A stretch of 23,159 nucleotides of DNA, taken from positions 1 to 23,159 of the forward strand of contig CAZBGR010000011.1 of assembly GCA_964491535.1 (NCBI GenBank), given 5' to 3'. Positions 1-6,814 of the stretch are shown here, in pieces. Within the stretch, counting starts at the first letter, position 1. Every line of letters starts with the position of its first letter. A model generated the notes under the pieces. The model worked only from the letters and a program-made list of their open reading frames with translations. It did not search any database and was not told where the DNA came from. Position numbers and translations under genes: made by a program. The stretch is from CAZBGR01 sp964491535. GTDB lineage: Bacteria; Bacillota_I; Bacilli_A; RF39; UBA660.

Positions 1-8
1 GGAGTGAT

Positions 9-941
9 TTGGTTTTGAAAGAACCTCTTTTTAAAGGATCTTGTGTCGCTTTAGTAACCCCTTTTACTAAAAAGGGAATTAATTATGAAAAAGTAGAAGA
101 ATTAATTGAATGGCATTTAAAAGAGAGTAGTGATGCTATTTTAATTTCTGGAACTACAGGAGAAGCATCAACCTTAACTAATGAAGAATATAAAGAAATA
201 ATACACTTTGTGGTTCAAAAAGTAAAAGGAAGAATTCCGATTATAGCCGGTAGTGGAAGCAATGATACTAGGCGGACAATTGAATTAAGCCAATATGCAA
301 AAAGGGTTGGGGTGGATGCTCTTCTTTTAGTAACCCCTTATTATAATAAAACAACTCAAGAAGGATTATATTGGCATTTTAAGAAGATTGCTGAAGAAGT
401 AAAAATACCCATTATCCTTTATAATGTTCCTTCAAGAACTAATCTAAATATTAATCCTGAAACTTTAAAAAAATTATCAGTTATTAATAATATTATTGGA
501 ATTAAAGAATGTAATTTAAATCAAGTTGCTAAAACTAAATATCTTTGCGAAGATGAGCTTGTTATTTATTCAGGAGAAGATGGTAATATTTTACCTCTAT
601 TAGCTTTAAATGGAATGGGAGTAATTTCAGTAATGGCTAATATTATTCCTGCTGATACTCATAATATGGTTCAAGCTTTTTTTGATGGTGATTTAGATAA
701 GTGCTATCAATATCAAATTAAAATGGTTAATTTAATTGAGGCTTTATTTTATGAAGTTAATCCTATTCCAATAAAAGCAGCAATGAATGAATTAGGATTA
801 GAAGTAGGAGAATGCCGTTTGCCTCTTGTAAAGATAAGTCCTCAGGGATTAAAAGTAATCAAGAAAGCTTTAAAAGAATATGGATTAAATAATCAAGCTA
901 AAGAAACAACAATTCCTTTTATTAAAACTTTAAATAAATAA
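9..941 (+). CDS. dapA: 4-hydroxy-tetrahydrodipicolinate synthase
   Basis: Condenses pyruvate with aspartate semialdehyde in the cytoplasm, the branch point to lysine, diaminopimelate and, in spore formers, dipicolinate. The 310-residue length and TIM-barrel motifs fit the family: GTTGE at residues 48-52, the Tyr-containing LYNVPSRT around 137-144, and the Schiff-base lysine in GIKEC (K166). The start is uncertain. A TTG at 9 lies directly after GGAGTGAT (1-8), while a second in-frame TTG at 15 has better Shine-Dalgarno spacing and removes only two residues. Upstream context is outside the window. Its product is the substrate for the dipicolinate synthase encoded at 12102-13560, so the window holds consecutive steps of one pathway at separate loci. 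Family assignment is firm; the start codon is not. Confidence 0.95.
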   Translation: MVLKEPLFKGSCVALVTPFTKKGINYEKVEELIEWHLKESSDAILISGTTGEASTLTNEEYKEIIHFVVQKVKGRIPIIAGSGSNDTRRTIELSQYAKRVGVDALLLVTPYYNKTTQEGLYWHFKKIAEEVKIPIILYNVPSRTNLNINPETLKKLSVINNIIGIKECNLNQVAKTKYLCEDELVIYSGEDGNILPLLALNGMGVISVMANIIPADTHNMVQAFFDGDLDKCYQYQIKMVNLIEALFYEVNPIPIKAAMNELGLEVGECRLPLVKISPQGLKVIKKALKEYGLNNQAKETTIPFIKTLNK

Positions 942-958
942 TCAAGTTTATGATTGTT

Positions 959-988
959 TTCTTTTATTTATTTCTATAAATAAAAGAA
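959..988. repeat. Perfect AT-only-type palindrome after dapA, possible weak terminator
   Basis: A 13-bp perfect inverted repeat (959-971 with 976-988) surrounds a 4-nt loop just downstream of dapA. It is almost all A/T and has no T tract on its 3' side, so termination is only a possibility. Confidence 0.35.
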
Positions 989-1017
989 TTAACCCTTATA
1001 AAAACCACATCTTATAT

Positions 1018-1046
1018 TTGACAAATCTTTTTTTTTTTGAGAGAAT
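1018..1046 (+). promoter_or_regulatory. Candidate sigma-A promoter for gpsB
   Basis: A perfect -35 TTGACA (1018-1023) is followed after exactly 17 nt by GAGAAT (1041-1046, 4/6 to TATAAT). A Shine-Dalgarno GAGGT (1057-1061) and the gpsB ATG at 1069 follow. A better-looking TATATT at 1046-1051 would need a 22-nt spacer. Confidence 0.55.
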
Positions 1047-1068
1047 ATATTAAAGTGAGGTAAGATGT

Positions 1069-1392
1069 ATGATTAGTAATGAAATCACTTTAACCCCTGA
1101 AGATATTTTAGAAAAAGAATTTAAGTTTGATACTAGGGGTTATAGGCCCCAAGAGGTTGATAAGTTTTTAGATATTATTATTAAGGATTACCACAGTTTC
1201 ATAGTTAAACTAAAAAAAAGTGAAGCTGAAAAAAAAGAATTAATTGAGGAAACCTTAAGATTAAAACATCAAATAAGAAACTTAAAAGCTAATTTAGAGA
1301 TGGTAAATAATAGCGATAAAGTTACTAATTTAGATATATTAAAACGCTTATCACATTTAGAAAAAATTATTTATGGAAAAGATGAAGAATAA
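1069..1392 (+). CDS. gpsB: Cell-cycle protein GpsB (DivIVA-like)
   Basis: Small cytoplasmic adaptor that links penicillin-binding proteins to the division and elongation machineries in Gram-positive bacteria. The first ~60 residues match the DivIVA/GpsB membrane-binding domain: ITLTPEDILEKEF, then FDTRGYRPQEVDKFLD, followed by a coiled coil to about residue 80. A short C-terminal helical segment (DILKRLSHLEKIIYG) matches the GpsB C-terminal domain, and 107 residues is the family size. The ATG at 1069 has GAGGT 7 nt upstream. An ATG at 1065 is out of frame and stops at once. Its stop codon overlaps the predicted first bases of RNase P RNA, and gpsB next to rnpB is a familiar Bacilli arrangement. 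Confidence 0.95.
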   Translation: MISNEITLTPEDILEKEFKFDTRGYRPQEVDKFLDIIIKDYHSFIVKLKKSEAEKKELIEETLRLKHQIRNLKANLEMVNNSDKVTNLDILKRLSHLEKIIYGKDEE

Positions 1393-1751
1393 AAGCATCT
1401 TGGCAAATGCTGCTTATATAATATTTTAAGTAGAGGAAAGTCCATGCTCACACTATTCTGAGATGATAGTAAAGTTCGTGCATAGGGAAAAAATAACCTA
1501 TGGTAGGTATATCCTAACGGCTCCTTAAAGACCTAAGTCTTTGGATATGGTTTAATTAGGTATAAAAGTGCCAAAGTGACGATCTTGTTTGGAAACAAAC
1601 AAAGTGGAACGAGGTAAACCCCACGAGTGAGAAACCCAAATTTTGGTAGGGGAACCTTCAATTAGGAAATGAACTAAGCGAAGGATGGAAACATAGATAA
1701 ATATTTGCCCTCTTTATTAAAGAGACAGAACATGGCTTAGAAGATGCTTTT
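1391..1751 (+). ncRNA. rnpB: RNase P RNA, type B
   Basis: Catalytic RNA of RNase P, which trims tRNA 5' ends. The universally conserved 5' block GAGGAAAGTCC is at 1433-1443 and the matching 3' block ACAGAACATGGCTTA at 1725-1739; together these form the P4 core. The surrounding CCATGCTCACAC and GAGTGAGAAACCC segments follow the Bacillus-type (B) architecture. The ends are set by a perfect 11-bp P1 helix, 1391-1401 (AAAAGCATCTT) with 1741-1751 (AAGATGCTTTT). The RNA abuts the gpsB stop codon upstream and the Shine-Dalgarno of the next gene 9 nt downstream, with no terminator or clear promoter of its own. It may therefore be processed from a longer transcript. Exact ends are inferred from P1 pairing. 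Confidence 0.95.
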
Positions 1752-1770
1752 ATTAAATTGAGGTGATACT

Positions 1771-2208
1771 TTGCAAGAAATAGGGGATAAGTTAAAGCAA
1801 ATCCGAGAAGAAATGGAACTTTCAATTGATGAAGTAGCTAATGATTTAAACCTAAAAACATCTCTTTTAAAACATTTAGAAAAAGGTAATTATCAAGCTT
1901 TAAAAGAAATTTTTAATTTAAAACAAATTATAAGTGATTATGCTAAATATTTAGGATTAGAATATGAAAAAATAGAAGATGAATATGATGAATTTGTTTT
2001 TGGAGTTACATCTAAAATACCTGCTTTAGAAATTGCAAAAGCTAATGAAGAAAAAAAGAAAGAACAAAAACAATTAAAAAAGATTATTTCTCCATATACT
2101 ATTGAATTTAAAAAAACATCTTGGTTAATAAAAGTAATTATTTGGATACTATTTGTTTTAATTATTATCGTTGGTTGTTTTATAATTAAAGATGTAATTG
2201 GATTTTAA
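1771..2208 (+). CDS. Short RodZ-like HTH membrane protein (YmfM type)
   Basis: The N-terminal ~70 residues form a RodZ-type helix-turn-helix (IGDKLKQIREEMELSIDEVA, then LLKHLEKGNY). A Lys/Glu-rich linker (about 93-105) and one transmembrane helix (about 118-142) follow, and the chain ends a few residues later. RodZ/YmfM normally has a sizeable extracellular domain after the membrane helix; here it is absent. RodZ links the actin MreB to the cell-wall elongation machinery. Order supports the call: in Bacillus ymfM lies immediately upstream of pgsA, as here. The start is TTG at 1771, chosen because GAGGTGAT ends 3 nt upstream. The gene begins 20 nt after RNase P RNA and is followed closely by pgsA. 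Confidence 0.8.
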   Translation: MQEIGDKLKQIREEMELSIDEVANDLNLKTSLLKHLEKGNYQALKEIFNLKQIISDYAKYLGLEYEKIEDEYDEFVFGVTSKIPALEIAKANEEKKKEQKQLKKIISPYTIEFKKTSWLIKVIIWILFVLIIIVGCFIIKDVIGF

Positions 2209-2227
2209 AAAGAAGGTTGTGATAAAT

Positions 2228-2827
2228 ATGAATTTAGCTAACAAATTATCTTGTCTTAGAATTATCTTAGCCATTGTTTTAATTGGTTTATTATTGTTTC
2301 CTTTTTATACCGTTAATATCTATTTTCCTAAATACTTTATAAATTCAATTCTTATTGATACTAAATATTTAATAGCTGGTGTTATTTTTGGAATAGCCTC
2401 TTTAACTGACTTTTTTGATGGCTATGTATCTAGGAAATATAATCAAACTACTGATTTAGGTAAATTTCTTGATGCAATTGCAGATAAAATTTTGGTTAAT
2501 ACTGCTTTAATTATTTTAGCCTCAGCTAATTTTATTAGCGCTCTTATTCCGGTTATTATTATTAGTCGTGATACTTTAGTTGATTTAATTAGAATGGTTA
2601 CTGCTAACAAAGGTAAAGTAGTGGCCGCTATGAATTTAGGAAAAATTAAATTTAATTTGTTAACTTTTGGCGTTATTTTAACTTTCTTTTATAACTTACC
2701 ATTTGAACTTTGGAATATTCAAATGGCTGATTTTCTATTGATTAGTGCTACTATCTTAGCTATTATTTCTGGGGTTCAATATTATCAATTAAATAAAAAT
2801 TTAATCTTTGATAAAAGCAAAAAATAA
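2228..2827 (+). CDS. pgsA: CDP-diacylglycerol-glycerol-3-phosphate 3-phosphatidyltransferase
   Basis: Integral membrane enzyme making phosphatidylglycerol phosphate, the first committed step to phosphatidylglycerol and cardiolipin. The CDP-alcohol phosphotransferase signature D-x2-DG-x2-[AS]R-x8-G-x3-D-x3-D is present as TDFFDGYVSRK plus GKFLDAIADK; Ser replaces the usual Ala before Arg. There are several hydrophobic helices. The frame is open from 2198, but the ATG at 2228 is preferred: the protein then begins MNLANKLSCLRI as in the family, and AGAAGG with GTGAT lies just upstream without overlapping the previous gene. The mature length is 199 residues. It sits between the RodZ-like gene and recA as in Bacillus, but the cinA gene usually found before recA is missing. 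Confidence 0.93.
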   Translation: MNLANKLSCLRIILAIVLIGLLLFPFYTVNIYFPKYFINSILIDTKYLIAGVIFGIASLTDFFDGYVSRKYNQTTDLGKFLDAIADKILVNTALIILASANFISALIPVIIISRDTLVDLIRMVTANKGKVVAAMNLGKIKFNLLTFGVILTFFYNLPFELWNIQMADFLLISATILAIISGVQYYQLNKNLIFDKSKK

Positions 2828-2850
2828 TTAATCTTCTAACTTTTATTACT

Positions 2851-2886
2851 AAAAACATCTTCTTCTTTAGATGTTTTTTCTTTTTA
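2851..2886 (+). terminator. Intrinsic terminator after pgsA
   Basis: A 10-bp stem (AAAAACATCT 2851-2860 with 2869-2878) and an 8-nt loop are followed by a T-rich tail to 2886. It separates pgsA from the independently promoted recA. Confidence 0.85.
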
Positions 2887-2910
2887 GTTAAATTAGGTTT
2901 GCAATATTAA

Positions 2911-2924
2911 CAAACAAATGTACG
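2911..2924 (+). promoter_or_regulatory. Candidate LexA (DinR) SOS box upstream of recA
   Basis: CAAACAAATGTACG matches the Gram-positive SOS palindrome CGAACATATGTTCG at 11 of 14 positions, keeping the inner A-x-AT-G-T core. It lies 9 nt upstream of the predicted recA -35, where a repressor could act. The assignment is by similarity only. Confidence 0.5.
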
Positions 2925-2933
2925 AAAAGGGTA

Positions 2934-2962
2934 TTGCTTTTTAAAATATTATATAGTAAAAT
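2934..2962 (+). promoter_or_regulatory. Sigma-A promoter of recA
   Basis: TTGCTT (2934-2939), a 17-nt spacer and TAAAAT (2957-2962) place transcription start near 2969, just before the AGGAGG Shine-Dalgarno at 2972-2977. This rules out translation from an open frame beginning at 2934. Confidence 0.7.
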
Positions 2963-2984
2963 AAGAATGTTAGGAGGAAGAAAG

Positions 2985-4001
2985 ATGGTAAAAGAAAAAG
3001 ATAAAATAGTAGATCAAATTATTGCGGATATTGAAAAACAATTTGGTAAAGGAGCCTTAATGAAACTTGGTGAAGGTAGTAAAGTTAAAGTAGATGTATC
3101 ATCAACCGGTTCTTTAACGCTTGATATTAATTTAGGAGTAGGAGGTTTACCTAAAGGAAGAATTATAGAAGTTTTTGGTCCTGAATCAAGTGGTAAAACA
3201 ACGGTGGCTCTACATATGATTGCTCAAATACAAAAGGAAGGTGGAAGAGCTGCTTTTATTGATGCTGAACATGCTTTAGATCCAGTATATGCTTCTAAAT
3301 TAGGAGTTAATATTGATGATTTATTATTATCACAACCAGATACAGGAGAACAAGCTTTAGAAATATGTGAAGCTTTAGTTCGTAGTGAAATGATAAGTGT
3401 CGTTGTTATTGATTCAGTAGCAGCTTTAGTCCCTCAATTAGAATTAAGTGGGGAAATGGGAGAATCTCATGTAGCTTTACAAGCTAGATTAATGAGTCAA
3501 GCTTTAAGAAAATTATCAGGAGCAATTAATAAAACTAATACGATTGTTATTTTTATAAATCAATTAAGAGAAAAAGTAGGGGTTTTCTTTGGTAATCCTG
3601 AGGTAACCCCAGGAGGGAGAGCTTTAAAGTTTTATTCTACTATTAGAATGGATATTAGAAAAGGTGAACAAATCAAACAAGGTGATAATATAATTGGCCA
3701 TAAAACAACTATTAAAATAGTAAAAAACAAAGTGGCCCCACCTTTTAAAACCGCTAGTGTGGATATGATTTATGGCGAAGGAATAAGTAAAGAAGGAGAG
3801 ATTATTGATTTAGCTAGTAATTTAAAAATCATTGAGAGAAGCGGAGCTTGGTATTCTTATCAAGGTCAAAAAATAGGTCAAGGTAAAGAAAGTGTAAAAG
3901 GCTTTTTAAAGAAAAATGAAAAGTTAATGAAAGAGTTAGAAACTAAAATTAAAGAGCATTATGATCTTGTTAAAAAAAATCCTAAAAAGGAAACCAAATA
4001 A
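2985..4001 (+). CDS. recA: DNA recombinase RecA
   Basis: ATP-dependent strand-exchange protein and coprotease for LexA. It contains Walker A GPESSGKT (residues 65-72), AFIDAEHALDP, VVVIDSVAAL (Walker B), the L2-region Gln in IFINQLREKVG, and the C-terminal domain; 338 residues is normal. The ATG at 2985 is chosen because AGGAGG sits 7 nt upstream and because the predicted promoter (2934-2962) covers the upstream part of the open frame. It is monocistronic, bounded by a terminator on each side. One unusual stretch is GVFFGNPEVTPGGRAL, where many RecA proteins read GVMFGNPETTPGG; this is a conservative variant. Confidence 0.98.
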   Translation: MVKEKDKIVDQIIADIEKQFGKGALMKLGEGSKVKVDVSSTGSLTLDINLGVGGLPKGRIIEVFGPESSGKTTVALHMIAQIQKEGGRAAFIDAEHALDPVYASKLGVNIDDLLLSQPDTGEQALEICEALVRSEMISVVVIDSVAALVPQLELSGEMGESHVALQARLMSQALRKLSGAINKTNTIVIFINQLREKVGVFFGNPEVTPGGRALKFYSTIRMDIRKGEQIKQGDNIIGHKTTIKIVKNKVAPPFKTASVDMIYGEGISKEGEIIDLASNLKIIERSGAWYSYQGQKIGQGKESVKGFLKKNEKLMKELETKIKEHYDLVKKNPKKETK

Positions 4002-4027
4002 AATTTAATTTTAAATAAATAATTATT

Positions 4028-4063
4028 TAAAAGCTTGATTTAAAATAAAATTAAGCTTTTATT
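4028..4063 (+). terminator. Intrinsic terminator after recA
   Basis: Inverted repeat AAAAGCTT (4029-4036) and AAGCTTTT (4053-4060) with an AT-rich 16-nt loop, 28 nt after the recA stop and followed by ATTATATTT. It is a moderate hairpin. Confidence 0.6.
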
Positions 4064-4125
4064 ATATTTAGTAATCACTACCATAACCATCTCTTTTTAG
4101 GCCATACTAAAAAAGGTGATTTAAA

Positions 4126-5247
4126 ATGACTGATAATATGAAATATAATTTATTTGTTTTTTTATCTGTTTTGGCTTCTTCCTTAGCAGATTTTTATATT
4201 CCGATTATTCTTTATAATCAAGGATTTACTTTAACCCATATTTTCACTTTTTTTCTTATTAAATTTAGTTTTATAATCATAACTTATTACTTTATTATCC
4301 TATTAGCTATAAAAATAGGCTTTAAGAGCTTATTAATTATTAGTGCTTTCTTTTTAGGCCTTAGCTTTTATTTAGTTTCCATAATTAATAATAGTTTCTT
4401 TTGTTTAATTAAACTAGCTTTATTATTTTCTTTATTTTTACAAACTTACTGGGCTGGAAGACATTATTATGGAATTTTTTCTTTAACTAAAAAAGAAATG
4501 AGTAATCAAATAGGCTATATGGTTATTGCTACTCAATTAGCCTTAATTCCAAGTGCTTATTTAGGTGCTTTAATTATTGAATTATGGGGACTTAAGATCT
4601 TAACTATTATTATTTCCGGAATAATTTTAATTAGTATTATCCCTTTATTCTTTATAAAAGAGAAATCAAATTACCAACCATTAATGGTAAAGAGAACTTT
4701 ATTTAATATCCCCAAAGAAAACTTATTGTTAATTGGATTAGATCAAGCTAGACAATTAATGGTTATTTTTTTTCCTTTATTCATTTATTTGAAGATTGCT
4801 AATAATTATCGATATATAGGAATCATTAATGCCCTAATCGGAATAGCTTCAATTATTTTTGTTTACTTTTTTGCTAAAAAAATGGATAAAGAACATAAAA
4901 ATCACCTTCGTTTAGCAATCATTTTATTAGGAACTATTTTAATGTTTAAATTAAATATTACTAATCTTTATTTCATGTTAGCGATTGCCTTTTTTGAAGG
5001 TCTAATTTCAAGAATGCATATGACTGCTATTATGAGTAATATTTATATGTTAGGTAAAGACTTTCATCTTCCTTCATATTTAGTTATTTATGAAATAACA
5101 ACTAATTTAATAAAAGTAATCATAATATTAATTGGCATATTATTTATTAATAACATTAAAGTTTTTTTATTTTTTTGCCTCTTTATCTTTTTAAATTCTC
5201 ATCTAATAAAATTTAAACAACATAACAAAAAAAAACTAAAAGATTAA
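4126..5247 (+). CDS. MFS-type multi-pass membrane protein
   Basis: A 373-residue, highly hydrophobic protein with about 12 predicted membrane helices in two halves separated by a short charged loop (around IKEKSNYQPLMVKR). This is the major facilitator layout. No substrate motif is recognisable; a positively charged stretch (FAKKMDKEHKNHLR) follows a helix in the second half, as in many MFS proteins. Translation starts at ATG 4126 after AAGGTGAT. No clear terminator separates it from the peptide promoter at 5310. Its position just upstream of the peptide/radical SAM genes makes it a possible exporter or immunity pump for their product, but this is inference from position. It could equally be an unrelated transporter. 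Confidence 0.75.
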   Translation: MTDNMKYNLFVFLSVLASSLADFYIPIILYNQGFTLTHIFTFFLIKFSFIIITYYFIILLAIKIGFKSLLIISAFFLGLSFYLVSIINNSFFCLIKLALLFSLFLQTYWAGRHYYGIFSLTKKEMSNQIGYMVIATQLALIPSAYLGALIIELWGLKILTIIISGIILISIIPLFFIKEKSNYQPLMVKRTLFNIPKENLLLIGLDQARQLMVIFFPLFIYLKIANNYRYIGIINALIGIASIIFVYFFAKKMDKEHKNHLRLAIILLGTILMFKLNITNLYFMLAIAFFEGLISRMHMTAIMSNIYMLGKDFHLPSYLVIYEITTNLIKVIIILIGILFINNIKVFLFFCLFIFLNSHLIKFKQHNKKKLKD

Positions 5248-5309
5248 TTAATCCTAAAGATAATTTATATTATTGCATTAAACTAAAAAGAGGAAAAAAT
5301 AATAAAATA

Positions 5310-5318
5310 TGATATAAT
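5310..5318 (+). promoter_or_regulatory. Extended -10 promoter of the peptide gene
   Basis: A perfect extended -10, TG-A-TATAAT, without a convincing -35 at the right distance. Predicted start is near 5325, giving a very short leader that begins at the AAGGAGG Shine-Dalgarno (5326-5332). Confidence 0.75.
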
Positions 5319-5338
5319 TATATTTAAGGAGGACAAGA

Positions 5339-5431
5339 ATGAAAGTAATTCACAAACCTTTTAAAAGAAAATCTTTAATTAAAGGTCATCTTTCCTTTCA
5401 TAAAGATAGTTGTTGTTCTTCAAGGAAATAA
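5339..5431 (+). CDS. 30-residue basic peptide with C-terminal Cys-Cys, candidate RiPP precursor
   Basis: Short gene between the MFS protein and the radical SAM enzyme. It has a perfect extended -10 promoter, a consensus AAGGAGG Shine-Dalgarno 6 nt before the ATG, and a hairpin right after its TAA, so it looks like a real, highly expressed gene. The product starts MKVIHKPFKRKS, is strongly basic with Lys/Arg/His through residue 22, and ends DSCCSSRK (23-30), with its only two cysteines adjacent at 25-26. I see no signal peptide or membrane segment. A small peptide encoded beside a SPASM radical SAM protein is the standard layout for a RiPP precursor: the basic part would be the leader and the Cys/Ser tail the core. 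I do not recognise a known precursor family; function and modification are inferred. Confidence 0.75.
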   Translation: MKVIHKPFKRKSLIKGHLSFHKDSCCSSRK

Positions 5432-5436
5432 TTTAT

Positions 5437-5463
5437 AAAAGGGAGACATTATTTCTCCCTTTT
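5437..5463 (+). terminator. Hairpin between peptide gene and radical SAM gene (partial terminator)
   Basis: A perfect 10-bp stem, AAAAGGGAGA (5437-5446) with TCTCCCTTTT (5454-5463), and a 7-nt loop; the 3' arm ends in four Ts followed by GT. It is one of the most GC-stable hairpins in this AT-rich window. It sits 5 nt after the peptide stop, and no new promoter is evident before 5513. That suggests partial termination giving an excess of precursor over enzyme, and possibly transcript stabilisation. Confidence 0.75.
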
Positions 5464-5512
5464 GTAAAAACATGATTGAAATTCAAGTTTTATAAAAGTA
5501 AGGAATTAAAAT

Positions 5513-6814
5513 ATGAAATGGTCAATGTTCATTTATAAAGTTTTTAAAAATAATAAAATTTTATTATATAACACTTTAAATCATGCTATAGTTATTTTAA
5601 ATAATGATGAATTAAAAAAAATAAATAATGATTTACCAACTACTCTTATTAATAAAGTTACAAACAATTTAATTCAAATGGAATTTTTGATTGACAAGAA
5701 TATCAATGAAAAGAAAAAGTTTATATCCTTATTATTAAAAGAATGGAATAATAGTCGTTTTTTGGGATTGCATTTTTTAGCTACTACTGGATGTAATTTT
5801 AAATGTCCCTATTGTTATCAATTAGGAATCCATAATTCCTCTTTAAATAAAAAAAATATAGAAAAAATTATTGATTATATTGAAGATTATATTGTTAAAA
5901 ACAAGATCAAAGAATCTACTGTTGAAATTACCGGAGGAGAACCTACTACTAACTGGCCTAATGTTAAAATACTTTTAAAAAAAATAAATAAAGTTTTTAA
6001 ACAAAATAAAGTTAAATACAAAGTTTTTTTAACTACTAATGGTTTTAATTTTAATAAAGAAAAAATTGATTTTATAACAAAATATAATTTTAAAAGGCTA
6101 CAAATAACTTTAGATGGTCCTGAACAAATTCATAACCAAAGAAGAATGCTCTACAATAATGAAGGAACTTTTAAAAAAATAATTGATAATTTAGATTATA
6201 TTTTCGCAAATAAAAAAATTAAAAAATTAAATTTAAGGATAAATTATGACCTTAATAATGTTAATGCCATCCCTGAGCTTTTAAAATATATTAAAAAAAG
6301 ATTTAATATAAAAAAGATAACTTTATCATTTGGATTAATTACTAAAACTATTAATACATCAAAAGCTAATAAATATATAAATATTCATGGTATTAAAGAA
6401 AGTGAATTTCTAAATTACTATATTAAATTATACAAAACTGCCTATGATTTAGGATACAAAATGCCTAATATGTTTTCTTTTGATGGCATGTGTACTGCTA
6501 AATTAAAACACTCTATGGTAATTGAACCAAATGGAAATTTGGGAAAATGTATCAGTGGTGTTGGTCGGGAAAGTTTTAAAATAGGGAATATATTAACTAA
6601 AAAAATAAAAAAATTAAACTATTTATTTTTAGATAATTATGAAAAAGGTTTAACTAAAAAATGTGCTTTTTTACCTTTGTGTCATACTGGGTGTCGATTT
6701 GAATCATTTATTTTAAACAATAATATAAAATCTATTTATTGTAAAAAGGAATTATTAGAAAAAATAAATAAAGAAATTTTAATTATTAATTACTTTAAAG
6801 AAAAGAGGAATTAA
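5513..6814 (+). CDS. Radical SAM/SPASM peptide-maturation enzyme
   Basis: Predicted iron-sulfur enzyme of 433 residues. Residues ~1-85 form an N-terminal region with the NTLNHAIVIL-type strand often seen in peptide-modifying SPASM proteins. The radical SAM cluster motif is C94-x3-C98-x2-C101 (CNFKCPYC), followed by GGEP at 141-144. The C-terminal SPASM region has C327-x13-G341-x4-C346, then C384-x5-C390-x3-C394 and C410. This is six of the usual seven cysteines; Thr381 occupies the first position of the expected C-x2-C. Such enzymes install thioether or other crosslinks on peptides. The start ATG 5513 has AAGGA 8 nt upstream. It is even richer in A/T and ATA codons than its neighbours, which could reflect transfer. 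The peptide at 5339 is its likely substrate; the exact chemistry is unknown. Confidence 0.9.
   Translation: MKWSMFIYKVFKNNKILLYNTLNHAIVILNNDELKKINNDLPTTLINKVTNNLIQMEFLIDKNINEKKKFISLLLKEWNNSRFLGLHFLATTGCNFKCPYCYQLGIHNSSLNKKNIEKIIDYIEDYIVKNKIKESTVEITGGEPTTNWPNVKILLKKINKVFKQNKVKYKVFLTTNGFNFNKEKIDFITKYNFKRLQITLDGPEQIHNQRRMLYNNEGTFKKIIDNLDYIFANKKIKKLNLRINYDLNNVNAIPELLKYIKKRFNIKKITLSFGLITKTINTSKANKYINIHGIKESEFLNYYIKLYKTAYDLGYKMPNMFSFDGMCTAKLKHSMVIEPNGNLGKCISGVGRESFKIGNILTKKIKKLNYLFLDNYEKGLTKKCAFLPLCHTGCRFESFILNNNIKSIYCKKELLEKINKEILIINYFKEKRN

Noticed and set aside
2934..2984. N-terminal extension of RecA by 17 codons
   Set aside because: The stretch contains the -35 and -10 of the recA promoter and has no ribosome site; ATG 2985 has AGGAGG at ideal spacing.
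5273..5278. TTGCAT as -35 of the peptide promoter
   Set aside because: It lies 34 nt before TATAAT at 5313, too far; the extended -10 explains the promoter without it.
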